In this document: piece after piece, positions 57,281 to 64,000 of the stretch
How positions within the stretch are numbered: position 1 is the first letter of the stretch
Layout of the letters: each line of letters opens with the position of its first letter
Assembly (NCBI RefSeq): GCF_003596335.1
Contig: NZ_QZCH01000011.1
Span: 61,280-125,279, forward strand
DNA length: 64,000 bases
Reading direction: 5' to 3'
DNA from: Motilimonas pumila
GTDB lineage: Bacteria; Pseudomonadota; Gammaproteobacteria; Enterobacterales; CBDFNC01
Translations under genes and position numbers: made by a program
Notes under the pieces: generated by a model
Databases searched by the model: none
What the model was told of the DNA's origin: nothing
What the model saw: the letters and a program-made list of their open reading frames with translations, nothing else

Positions 57281-57712
57281 TTAAGGTATAAGCGCTAATT
57301 CAATGTTGCTGCCATCTGCAATGCCATCTAGCTGCTGCGCCAAATGCCCAGAAAAACGAATCAATTCTTCAAATGAAATAACGCCGAGATTATCAACGAC
57401 ATATTCACCGCCCAGTACTCCGGGAGTTTTCAGACAATACTTTTTACCGACAGGTAATGCGCCCAAGGTTTGCTCAGCTTGGTGCACTAAACCTAACATT
57501 AACCAATCTAAACGAAAATCCTCATCTTGCCACAGCGCATTCAATTGCGATCGTGTCTGGGCGATGAGTGTCAGTTCAGCTTCTTCTGGGCAAATTCGCC
57601 AAAATTTATCGTCAACGTCTCGTACCACCACATTGCCAAATTTATTCTCAACCACCACTTCAACCGGCTCTAAACCGGTCCACAGCCAAGCGTCCTTAAT
57701 CGCTTCTAACAT
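57281..57712 (-). CDS. DUF1851-like protein
   Basis: A 143-residue cytoplasmic protein. The C-terminal GGEYVVDNLGVISFEELIRF with LDGIADGSNIEL is the DUF1851 pattern, a family related to the immunity protein Tdi1 of type VI effectors. No toxin gene is adjacent, so an immunity role is only a possibility. The ATG at 57712 has GGAG seven bases upstream; a TTG at 57718 is less likely. Confidence 0.75.
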   Translation of the reverse strand: MLEAIKDAWLWTGLEPVEVVVENKFGNVVVRDVDDKFWRICPEEAELTLIAQTRSQLNALWQDEDFRLDWLMLGLVHQAEQTLGALPVGKKYCLKTPGVLGGEYVVDNLGVISFEELIRFSGHLAQQLDGIADGSNIELALIP

Positions 57713-57898
57713 TATCAAGCTCCAAATGAGGAATCAGCCCTTCACAATGAAGACGGCCATTAGGCAGTGTAAAGCAAGTGTCGGAAGACAGTAAAACGGC
57801 ACACACAAACTTGTGCGCTGGCTTGGTATATAACCGCAGTAAGTGGCTAGCTCAGCCAGTAGCCACAGAATATGCATGGCTTCATTGCAAACAACCAT

Positions 57899-57917
57899 TT
57901 GTTATAATATAACATAA
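57899..57917. promoter_or_regulatory. Zur box upstream of DUF1826 gene
   Basis: GTTATAATATAAC at 57901-57913 is a perfect palindrome about a central A and matches the Zur core GTTATAATATAAC; the flanks continue to TT and ATAA. It lies 37 bp before the DUF1826 start. Zinc-responsive repression of that gene is predicted. Confidence 0.85.
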
Positions 57918-57953
57918 CAGGAAATTCAAAAAGCACACTTAATAGGAGCAATC

Positions 57954-58655
57954 ATGCATGCAATGAATCGCAAAGCCCCTGCCCCCATCGCCCCAGCGGC
58001 CATCAACAGCATTCAACAAACCATAAAACAACGCCGAGCGTCATCGGGAATAGATCCTGCTACCCTCACAGATATCTACCAAGAAGACGTAAATATGGCG
58101 ATTTGGCAACGTACCTTGCCCCCGTCCCTGACCGCCACGGTCGCCGCATTTGTGGCCAGTCAGCCGCACTTTCAAGCGTCAATGACAGTGTCACCATCAA
58201 CCGCACTAGGCAGTATTCAAGAGGCATTTTCTGACTCGGCACTGGATGAAGTAAGTGCCAATATTGCTGAGCTGGTAGACATGTTTTGTTGCCTATTTGA
58301 ACTTGAACGCGTGGGACTGCGTTTAACCGTGCTTGAACGAGCCATGTGTCCGAAATTCCATGTCGATAAAGTGCCTTGTCGTTTAGTAACCACTTTTCAA
58401 GGTGTGGCTACGCAATGGCTTCATCATCAAGACGTTAACCGCGCCAAGTTGGGCATGGCCAGCATCGGCCTTACTGACAGCGAGTCGGGGATTTACCAGC
58501 AACAAACTGACATACAATCACTGCGCTGCGGCGATGTTGCGTTGCTTAAAGGTGAACGATGGCAAGGCAATGAAAATGCCGGCTTAGTGCACCGTTCTCC
58601 TGCCATTGACAGTAGCGAGTCGCGCCTATTATTGACGCTGGACTTTATCGATTAG
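57954..58655 (+). CDS. DUF1826 protein, probably Zur-regulated
   Basis: A 233-residue cytoplasmic protein of the DUF1826 family. The conserved core MCPKFHVDKVPCRLV has Cys132, His136, Asp138 and Cys142, and a later GLVHRSP adds a His followed at some distance by Arg (SRLLLTLDF). The H-x-D...H...R arrangement is like Fe(II)/2-oxoglutarate oxygenases, though this is inference. AGGAG before the ATG supports the start. A Zur box precedes it, so it should be made under zinc limitation, alongside zinc-sparing functions. The family has no known activity. Confidence 0.85.
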   Translation: MHAMNRKAPAPIAPAAINSIQQTIKQRRASSGIDPATLTDIYQEDVNMAIWQRTLPPSLTATVAAFVASQPHFQASMTVSPSTALGSIQEAFSDSALDEVSANIAELVDMFCCLFELERVGLRLTVLERAMCPKFHVDKVPCRLVTTFQGVATQWLHHQDVNRAKLGMASIGLTDSESGIYQQQTDIQSLRCGDVALLKGERWQGNENAGLVHRSPAIDSSESRLLLTLDFID

Positions 58656-59158
58656 CTGATACAACGCCTTAGGTAAGCGCTGATTATTGCCAGGCCAGGC
58701 CTACTAATGTGGCTGGCAGCTAAACTGAGAGTAATGCCGCCATCACAAGAGCGAAGCTAAAAACCTGCGCCTTAACTGGCGCCATGTAACGCGCGTGCCG
58801 ACGGTTCATTGGCGGGGCTGTTTGATTGGCGTGATGGCAAAAACGTAAAAGCGCATATGGCGCGAATAGGTGACCCCTCTTCAGGCTCATAGGGGAAAAA
58901 TGGAGAAATGGAAAAAGCATTTACGCGCATGGCACAATAGAGCTTAGCTTAACTTAACTTTTCTCTCCTAATACACATATCTCAGACTAATATCGTTTAA
59001 CTCAGCCCGGATTACCGCCAACTAGAAGGTTGCGACTGCTCCTTCACAGTCACTAGGCCATATTGAATGTAACAAACCACCAGACTCGGACAGCTTCAAG
59101 ACGCACGCGCACTCACCCCTTCATCGCACCTATTTTCATTCTCCGGATACTCAGTCTG
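58656..59158. other. Non-coding gap, 503 bp
   Basis: No credible gene was found. A stem TGCCAG/CTGGCA with inner CCA/TGG occurs near 58693-58723, shortly after the DUF1826 stop. A 66-codon open frame at 58720-58920 on the minus strand lacks a ribosome site and family features and is not credited. It marks the start of a lower-density region. Confidence 0.4.
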
Positions 59159-59539
59159 CTACAAACTGGAGGGTTCAATATTCTGTCCAATACGCCACAA
59201 CACCCCACTGGGGTCTGAAATGACAAAATCCAGCATGCCCCAAGGCTGCTCAATAACGTCCGATATTTTCACCTTGAATGTTTCAACGATTCCCGTTTGT
59301 CGAATATGACGGTGCCAGGCGTGAGCGTCTTCCACTAGCAAGTGCATCATCATGTTTTCTGCATGGGCTTTATCGTAAAAATCTTGCAACAAGAAACTGC
59401 TGTTATCATGGTGAAAATAGGCAATGCCATCGGAGTCCGATGCCATTACAAAACCCATATTGAGGTAAAACTGCTTACTCTCCGTAAAATTTTTTGCAGG
59501 AATAAATGTCTTAATCTCTTTCGTGGTTAGATTGTTCAA
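59159..59539 (-). CDS. VOC (glyoxalase/bleomycin-resistance-like) protein
   Basis: A 126-residue vicinal-oxygen-chelate fold protein. KTFIPAKNFTESKQFYLNMG, GIAYFHHDNSSFLLQDFYDK and WGMLDFVISDPSGVLWRIGQ are characteristic beta-alpha-beta segments. The start is TTG at 59539 with GAGG seven bases upstream; no ATG is available. Family members range from fosfomycin and bleomycin resistance to glyoxalases; the substrate is unknown. It stands alone with long spacers either side. Confidence 0.87.
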   Translation of the reverse strand: MNNLTTKEIKTFIPAKNFTESKQFYLNMGFVMASDSDGIAYFHHDNSSFLLQDFYDKAHAENMMMHLLVEDAHAWHRHIRQTGIVETFKVKISDVIEQPWGMLDFVISDPSGVLWRIGQNIEPSSL

Positions 59540-59613
59540 TATGTTACCTCGTTATGACGATTGCCCTCAGGCAGTTGGCGTGAGTGTTAAACGGCAAGTG
59601 CAGCGTGCGCGAG

Positions 59614-60189
59614 TTATGTCGGCTTTTGCTGCTCCGCTAGCATATTCATGTATTTTTCAAAACGTCTCTGACGCGTCTCTGGCTTCTTTGCGCTAATTAA
59701 GGCGTGAGCGATAACGTATCGGCTTGATTTAGTCAGCGTGCCAAAAAAGGTTTTTGCGTTAAGGTTTTCACCTACCGCAGCGATAAAGTCTTCAGGAATG
59801 TCTATATCACCGACAACATAGGCATTCGCCCAGCGTCCATCCGCTTTAGCGGCGTCTACATGAACAAGCCCTTGCGCCTGCATTCGCCCTTCAATTATTA
59901 AACGTGCTACATGTTCAGTGTTTCTCTTCGACCACTGACTTTTGCTCTTTCTGGGAGTAATGCGCTGCAGATAACTTTGGTTATCAATCGACTTTTTGAT
60001 GCCATCAATCCAACCCCAGCATAAAGCCTCCATGACCACTTCATTCCAGCTCACACTGTCAATACCACTGTGTTTCTTAAACATTTTCACCCACAATTCT
60101 GTTTCTGTGGCGTGGTTAGCCTTGAGCCATTGGGCAAGAGTATCAGGCGTCTTAAAAGCAATAATTTTTAGGGGATCAGGGGCTGGCAT
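59614..60189 (-). CDS. YdeI/OmpD-associated family protein
   Basis: A 191-residue cytoplasmic protein. ALCWGWIDGIKKSIDNQSYL, ITPRKSKSQWSKRNTEHVAR and the C-terminal GTLTKSSRYVIAHALISAKKPETRQRRFEKYMNML are hallmarks of the YdeI-like (OmpD-associated bacteriocin-protection) family. The ATG at 60189 is used; a GTG at 60201 is possible. The function is not known biochemically. It is monocistronic within the accessory run. Confidence 0.9.
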   Translation of the reverse strand: MPAPDPLKIIAFKTPDTLAQWLKANHATETELWVKMFKKHSGIDSVSWNEVVMEALCWGWIDGIKKSIDNQSYLQRITPRKSKSQWSKRNTEHVARLIIEGRMQAQGLVHVDAAKADGRWANAYVVGDIDIPEDFIAAVGENLNAKTFFGTLTKSSRYVIAHALISAKKPETRQRRFEKYMNMLAEQQKPT

Positions 60190-60201
60190 TTTACTTGGCA
60201 C

Positions 60202-60622
60202 TCTTTGATAGTGGGGAGCGATTTATCTAAAAAAATAGTCCGCAAATGAAAGTATTCAAGGCGACGCAAGCGTTACCCAAGTAGTACAATGATGCATTTA
60301 AAGACACCATTTGGCTATCAAGCTTTTGTCTAGTTGTCAGATTGTCTGATACTCAGAGTCTTCTAGAATGATAAAAATATAGGGGCAGTCCCCCTTTCTC
60401 ACACACTCTCTTGGCTCTGGCCAGGGTTTAATGATCGCTGCTTTCATTGCCATTAGCACAGCACAAAAGCTATGTCTGCGAATGGATGAATGTTAACTCA
60501 AACACGCATTCACACGCTCCTGAAGTAGGCTGACTACTTCACGAGCGTGTCTATTGACAGTGTTAATCATCATTTAAACGTAAAATAGCGTTAACTCGTG
60601 CTAAAGAGCCGTTACATGTTTG
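60202..60622. other. Non-coding gap with long hairpin 60512-60550
   Basis: No gene was seen in 421 bp. ACACGCTC (60512-60519), C, TGAAGTAG (60521-60528), loop GCTGA, CTACTTCA (60534-60541), C, GAGCGTGT (60543-60550) forms a 17-pair-length stem with a single central C-C mismatch. There is no T tract on either side, so it is not a standard terminator; a structured RNA or recombination site is possible. Confidence 0.5.
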
Positions 60623-61162
60623 TTAACCGGGGTAATGTAACCAAGCGTTGGCGCCTTGTATTTTCACCAACTCTAAGGTTGTTAAATCTACCACTACAGG
60701 CAGCCATTTATATTCTGAGCCTTCCGCGCGATATGGCATGTCTAATACCTGTCCCAGGAAATAACGATGCCCTGCTTTGGCGGTAAATGTGACTTCGATC
60801 TTTTTGGGCTGCTTTGCCAAATGGTAGTTAACATATACCGTTAGCTGCTGCTTGCCCGGCAAGGTTTGTAGCGCATATTGCAGCCACATGGGGTCATTAA
60901 AAACCTGATGATGCTCGCCATAGTCGTAGCTTCCCCTGTTGCCGTTAAACGCTTGTACCATAACACTGGAAATACTAGAGCCATGCGCCTTTTTTTCTAT
61001 TGCAATATTGTTTTCTATCACCGTTTTGCAAGCAGACGAACAACTTGCTGAAATGACGCTTATCTCACTATCCAGTAACGCATCCCCCTCGGCAACTTGA
61101 GCTTGATAACTAGAGGCGCAGCCTGTAACGGCAAAAGCCAGCAAAATAAAAACAAACTTCAT
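60623..61162 (-). CDS. Predicted lipoprotein, unknown
   Basis: Hypothetical lipoprotein of 179 aa; the signal MKFVFILLAFAVTGC has the lipobox VTGC. The mature part contains a close cysteine pair (SASCSSACKT) and a beta-rich C-terminal half (LTVYVNYHLAKQPKKIEVTF; GHRYFLGQVLDM). AGGGA before the ATG supports the start. I do not recognise a named family. It lies on the same strand as its unrelated neighbours. Confidence 0.65.
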   Translation of the reverse strand: MKFVFILLAFAVTGCASSYQAQVAEGDALLDSEISVISASCSSACKTVIENNIAIEKKAHGSSISSVMVQAFNGNRGSYDYGEHHQVFNDPMWLQYALQTLPGKQQLTVYVNYHLAKQPKKIEVTFTAKAGHRYFLGQVLDMPYRAEGSEYKWLPVVVDLTTLELVKIQGANAWLHYPG

Positions 61163-61243
61163 ATTATTCCCTGTATAACAAACGTCCGTACCAAATGTCG
61201 GGTAAAATCGGGCTGTTCAAAAAAGTTAAGATTCAAACTCATA

Positions 61244-61648
61244 TTAAACGCTCGTGCTCAGCAGCTTATGGCTGTTACCAAAACCAATTCGCTCGTACAA
61301 GGTGTGCGCGTCATCTGTGACTAGAATTTGTAATTTATCTTTCCAGCGAGGATCATTCACTATGGTTTCAGTCAGCCACTTACCTAGCCCTAGCTTTCTA
61401 AACTCAGGTTCAATAATCACATCCGAGATATAGGCAACTGAGGCAAAATCCGTTACCACTCTGGCAAAGCCTATTTGCTCATGACCTTGAAACAAAGAAA
61501 AGCAAACACTGTGTTCAATTGACATTTTTATTAGGTCTAGGCTCCTTTCACTTGCCCAATAGGAAGCGCGGAGCAAGGCTTCCACTTTTTCTAGTTGAAC
61601 GCTTTCTCGCTCATCGTCTATGCAAAATCCATTTTTCTTGTATTTCAT
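61244..61648 (-). CDS. GNAT-family N-acetyltransferase
   Basis: A 134-residue acetyltransferase. The motif IEPEFRKLGLGKWLTETIV supplies the acetyl-CoA R/K-x-x-G-x-G loop after VAYISDVIIEPE, and LVTDDAHTLYERIGFG is the usual C-terminal motif. AGGGA precedes the ATG. The substrate is unknown. Its layout is similar to the GNAT at 20822-21253, but sequence identity by eye is low outside the motifs. Confidence 0.88.
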   Translation of the reverse strand: MKYKKNGFCIDDERESVQLEKVEALLRASYWASERSLDLIKMSIEHSVCFSLFQGHEQIGFARVVTDFASVAYISDVIIEPEFRKLGLGKWLTETIVNDPRWKDKLQILVTDDAHTLYERIGFGNSHKLLSTSV

Positions 61649-62046
61649 GGTTCCCTTGAGCGATTAACTCGCTTTAACCGACACTCTTTCAGCTTGTAAC
61701 AATGTCAAAAACCGCGAGGCCGAAATCTGAGTAAGGCTCTGCCTTGAAATCTGATAAAACAGGCGCAAGCGTCCATCTTTGCCATTCTATTCACCCACCT
61801 TAACTCATTGCTTTATTTAATAAAACCCGAAAGTAAAGCCATCATGACAGGCTAAGAAAATGATACCTACCTAGCCGGAACAAAAATAGCGCCACCACCT
61901 CAAGGTTAAACCTTGCAAACGATTGAGTTAGCGATTGAGTTCCGAGTGAATAAGTACTGACAAACGGCGCAGAAATAACCCAATGTATGTAGATTAATAA
62001 CAGCTAGAGCGGGCTTAGACTGCCTTAATAAACAGCAGTGTATTGG
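61649..62046. other. Non-coding gap, 398 bp
   Basis: No gene was seen. A short tandem repeat, CGATTGAGTTAG then CGATTGAGTTCC, occurs near 61920-61943. No promoter, attachment site or T-tailed hairpin could be supported. Confidence 0.35.
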
Positions 62047-62520
62047 TTATTGTTTTTCTAAATTGAGCCTTTGATGCCACTGAGCAATGCTTTCTTTGGG
62101 GTATTGTTGAAAACACTGATCTTTAGCTGTTGCATGCGTCTCTACCCATTCTTGTTTACTTGCTAACATAAGATGTGTTTTTTCAGGAGGGATTGGCAAT
62201 GGGCTATCAATGGCAGATGCAAAGGGGTGAACTAATGCTGGCCACCGAGGATCATAAAGCCACAATGCACTCGCACAGTGTTTACAAAAATTTCTCTGAG
62301 CTTGGCTTTTCTTACCTTCAATCATCGCGTTGTAGGTAGCAATGTGTTCCTTACCTTCTACAGTAAACGTTTCGTACTCACCGGCCAAGTTAATGGCATA
62401 CCCACCGCCTCCTGCAGTTTTGCGACAAATGCTGCAATAACAGATATTAAAGGGATACGGGTGCTTCGACTCCAGTTGAAACTTCACTGCCCCACAATGG
62501 CATGAGCCTTTTAGTAGCAT
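62047..62520 (-). CDS. GFA/CENP-V family zinc protein
   Basis: A 157-residue protein of the glutathione-dependent formaldehyde-activating (GFA) fold. The zinc ligands are visible as GSCHCGAV, ICYCSICRK and NFCKHCASALW. Most such proteins are not proven formaldehyde enzymes. The ATG at 62520 has GGGAGG upstream and begins at the family start; an in-frame TTG further out is not needed. It stands alone between non-coding stretches. Confidence 0.92.
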   Translation of the reverse strand: MLLKGSCHCGAVKFQLESKHPYPFNICYCSICRKTAGGGGYAINLAGEYETFTVEGKEHIATYNAMIEGKKSQAQRNFCKHCASALWLYDPRWPALVHPFASAIDSPLPIPPEKTHLMLASKQEWVETHATAKDQCFQQYPKESIAQWHQRLNLEKQ

Positions 62521-62838
62521 GATACCTCCCTCAAGCCTTAATCGTTGAATTTGTAGCAAGTTAACAGCGAATTGAAAGTATAAGTGGCGCAGCGCCCTTC
62601 CTAATCATTGCACAATAATCGCAAAACCCAACCTAAATTGAACACATAAAATAGAACAAATAACGCTTAACCATGAGGTTCGCTCAAGAGGTGCAGTGAT
62701 ATCATTGATAAACTCTCTCTCGGCCAACCAAGGGCACATCAAGCGGCAAAAATAGAAACAACCATTGACTAAAATCAAGCCTTATATGATGCCGAGCGCA
62801 AAAGTTAAGTCCGAGCTCAAAGCCTTGACCGTCCCAGC

Positions 62839-63180
62839 CTAAGACAGCCTTTCGGCCCAGTTTCCATCGTTAAATCGAGCGCAATTTTCTTCGCTATCAA
62901 ATACCAACTGCTTTGGCACACTCTTCAGTTTCACATTCAAATCAGCCAGTACCTTAAGAATGCGTGATTCAATGACGGACTGTTCCTTTGAAGATACGAA
63001 CAATGCGAGGCTCTCATTATTATCAAACACGCAGATAATTCGCAGTGACGCTGAAACATTTGGATAGTGAACCGTATGCGTTACCCACTGAAATCCCGCA
63101 ATTCTTTCAAGTTCGTTTTCACATAATCGGGTAAGCGAGCCTCTTAGCTCATTATCGAGTTTTTTATCGGACTTTCGCAT
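62839..63180 (-). CDS. Conserved hypothetical protein
   Basis: A 113-residue cytoplasmic protein starting MRKSDKKLDNELRGSLTRLC. The core ELERIAGFQWVTHTVHYPNV, then SLRIICVFDNNESLALFVSS and the end CARFNDGNWAERL, resembles small conserved proteins of vibrios and Alteromonadales, sometimes labelled Fis-like, but I cannot assign a function. The open frame continues to 63360, but that part runs into the end of the IS10-like element, so the start at 63180 is used. The nearby insertion may have displaced its promoter. Confidence 0.75.
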   Translation of the reverse strand: MRKSDKKLDNELRGSLTRLCENELERIAGFQWVTHTVHYPNVSASLRIICVFDNNESLALFVSSKEQSVIESRILKVLADLNVKLKSVPKQLVFDSEENCARFNDGNWAERLS

Positions 63181-63310
63181 TGTGTTCCTATGGCTGTTGC
63201 TGATTTTCTCGAATTTAGCACGTGGTAATAGTGTACGCTTCAATGGCAAATATAACGGTGTTCCACGTACCCACAATATCCCAATTATCAACCAAAGGAC
63301 ACACCTCACC

Positions 63311-64000
63311 CTCACGAATCCCCTCATAACTTCCAATAAAAACAATGAGTAGACGCGCATCGCTCATTCTGATCTAATGAATTTCGCCAAAAACACACCT
63401 TATCAAATGAATTTAATAGGAATTCCTAACGATGCGCGATATTCAAATTCTACAGCAAACACTGACAGAACAATGCCCTAATATTCACAAAAAACGACTG
63501 TTCTCTCTGATACTTGCCACTAAAAGCGTGCTCAATGGCACTGATTTAACCTTAACCAAGCTTGGCAGAAAACTGGATTCCAACACCACGGTTAAGCATG
63601 CCATTAAGCGTGTCGATACGCTGCTCGGTAACCCACATTTACACCGCGAAAAAGACTCCATTTATAAGTGGCACGCCCACTTAATTACACGGGCTAATCC
63701 CTGTCCTATTATTCTTGTTGACTGGTCTGATGTGCGTGAGCAACTTCGTTATATGACCCTTCGGGCGTCCATCGCACTCGATGGCCGAGCGGTTAAGATT
63801 TACGAACAAGTCTTCGAATATAAGCACTATCATTCACCGCAAAGCCACCAAACATTTCTCGACAAATTACAGAAAGTCCTGCCAAAAGAAGCCAGCCCAA
63901 TCATCGTATCAGATGCAGGGTTTAGGAATACTTGGTTTAGGCAAGTTCAAGAAAAAGGTTGGTTTTGGGTCGGCAGAGTACGAGGCGAAGTATCATTAAA
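63311..64000 (+). mobile_element. IS10-like insertion sequence (IS4 family), left part
   Basis: CTCACGAATCCCCTCATAAC at 63311-63330, continuing TTCC, resembles the IS10 ends (CTGATGAATCCCCTAATG and CTGAGAGATCCCCTCATAA), matching the latter at about 19 of 24 positions. The transposase ATG follows 121 bp inside, close to the ~108 bp of IS10. The right end lies beyond the window, so target duplication cannot be tested. Confidence 0.75.
63432..64000 (+). CDS. IS4-family (IS10-like) transposase, 3' end outside window
   Basis: The partial protein of 189 residues starts MRDIQILQQTLTEQCPNIHK. Segments LGRKLDSNTTVKHAIKRVDT, then LLGNPHLHREKD, IYKWHAHLI, ILVDWSDVREQ (first catalytic Asp), LRASIALDGRAVKIYE and PIIVSDAGFRNTWF (second catalytic Asp) follow IS10 transposase nearly line by line. 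No frameshift or stop is seen in the visible part. The YREK-region Glu would lie beyond the window. Copies elsewhere in the genome are likely. Confidence 0.93.
   Translation, partial: MRDIQILQQTLTEQCPNIHKKRLFSLILATKSVLNGTDLTLTKLGRKLDSNTTVKHAIKRVDTLLGNPHLHREKDSIYKWHAHLITRANPCPIILVDWSDVREQLRYMTLRASIALDGRAVKIYEQVFEYKHYHSPQSHQTFLDKLQKVLPKEASPIIVSDAGFRNTWFRQVQEKGWFWVGRVRGEVSL

Noticed and set aside
58720..58920. 66-codon minus-strand open frame
   Set aside because: No ribosome-binding site, no family pattern and odd His/Pro-rich composition; treated as chance.
59540..59613. Possible integron attC site with two GTTATG boxes
   Set aside because: The boxes are direct rather than inverted and no paired L/R stems could be drawn.
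63181..63360. N-terminal extension of the 62839 gene
   Set aside because: The extra 60 residues overlap the IS end, are compositionally unlike the rest, and a good family-like start exists at 63180.
63369..63390. CTGATCTAATGAATTTC as the IS left end
   Set aside because: It begins CTGA but lacks the ATCCCCT core; the match at 63311 is better and gives a more IS10-like distance to the transposase.

Overview
The window looks like chromosomal DNA of a heterotrophic, probably marine, facultatively anaerobic gammaproteobacterium of the Vibrionales/Alteromonadales/Enterobacterales-like lineages. The reasons are Enterobacteria-type nagBAC and mal genes, FeoABC, DNA polymerase II, YfcE, YciH and YjeH, plus a BCCT osmolyte transporter and an IS10-like element. 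No rRNA or tRNA gene was seen, so the genus is not named.

Layout: 0.5-3.7 kb holds an N-acetylglucosamine operon (nagB-nagA-nagC). 3.8-5.9 kb holds a BCCT carrier and the YfcE phosphodiesterase. 5.9-8.7 kb is feoABC behind a Fur-box-like site. 9-13.3 kb is an arsenic operon (arsR, acr3, a tyrosine/dual-specificity-like phosphatase, a dedicated GAPDH, arsJ) behind four direct repeats spaced exactly 16 bp. 13.4-16.6 kb has a secreted M6-like metalloprotease converging on a Spondin_N protein with a chitin-binding-like tail. 16.8-26.1 kb is mixed: yciH, a DUF3429/DUF393/SDR operon, a YjeH-like exporter, a GNAT, a large lipoprotein and polB. 26.3-27.2 kb is a two-gene envelope operon of unknown role.

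27.2-35.9 kb is a long minus-strand operon behind a strong Fur-box candidate. It encodes a TonB siderophore receptor, a PepSY membrane protein, DUF2271 and DUF4198 exported proteins, a small exported protein, a DUF6162-like protein and a ZnuABC-type transporter with two binding proteins. Its order resembles the fpvGHJK-fpvCDEF reductive siderophore-iron uptake locus of Pseudomonas, and it is the most interesting system here. An AsmA-like protein, an M16 lipoprotein protease and an FKBP isomerase follow.

44-54.7 kb is a maltose/maltodextrin regulon (malG, malF, malE, malT, malK, lamB, malM) in which malT lies between the divergent malEFG and malK-lamB-malM units, with MalT-box-like sites on both sides. 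54.8-58.7 kb holds small conserved genes, including a DUF1826 gene behind a near-perfect Zur box. 58.7-63.2 kb is a sparse run of unrelated small genes, all on the minus strand (VOC, YdeI-like, lipoprotein, GNAT, GFA, conserved hypothetical). It ends at an IS10-like insertion sequence cut by the window edge, and looks like accessory cargo.

All family assignments come from reading motifs and from remembered family members; no database search was run.
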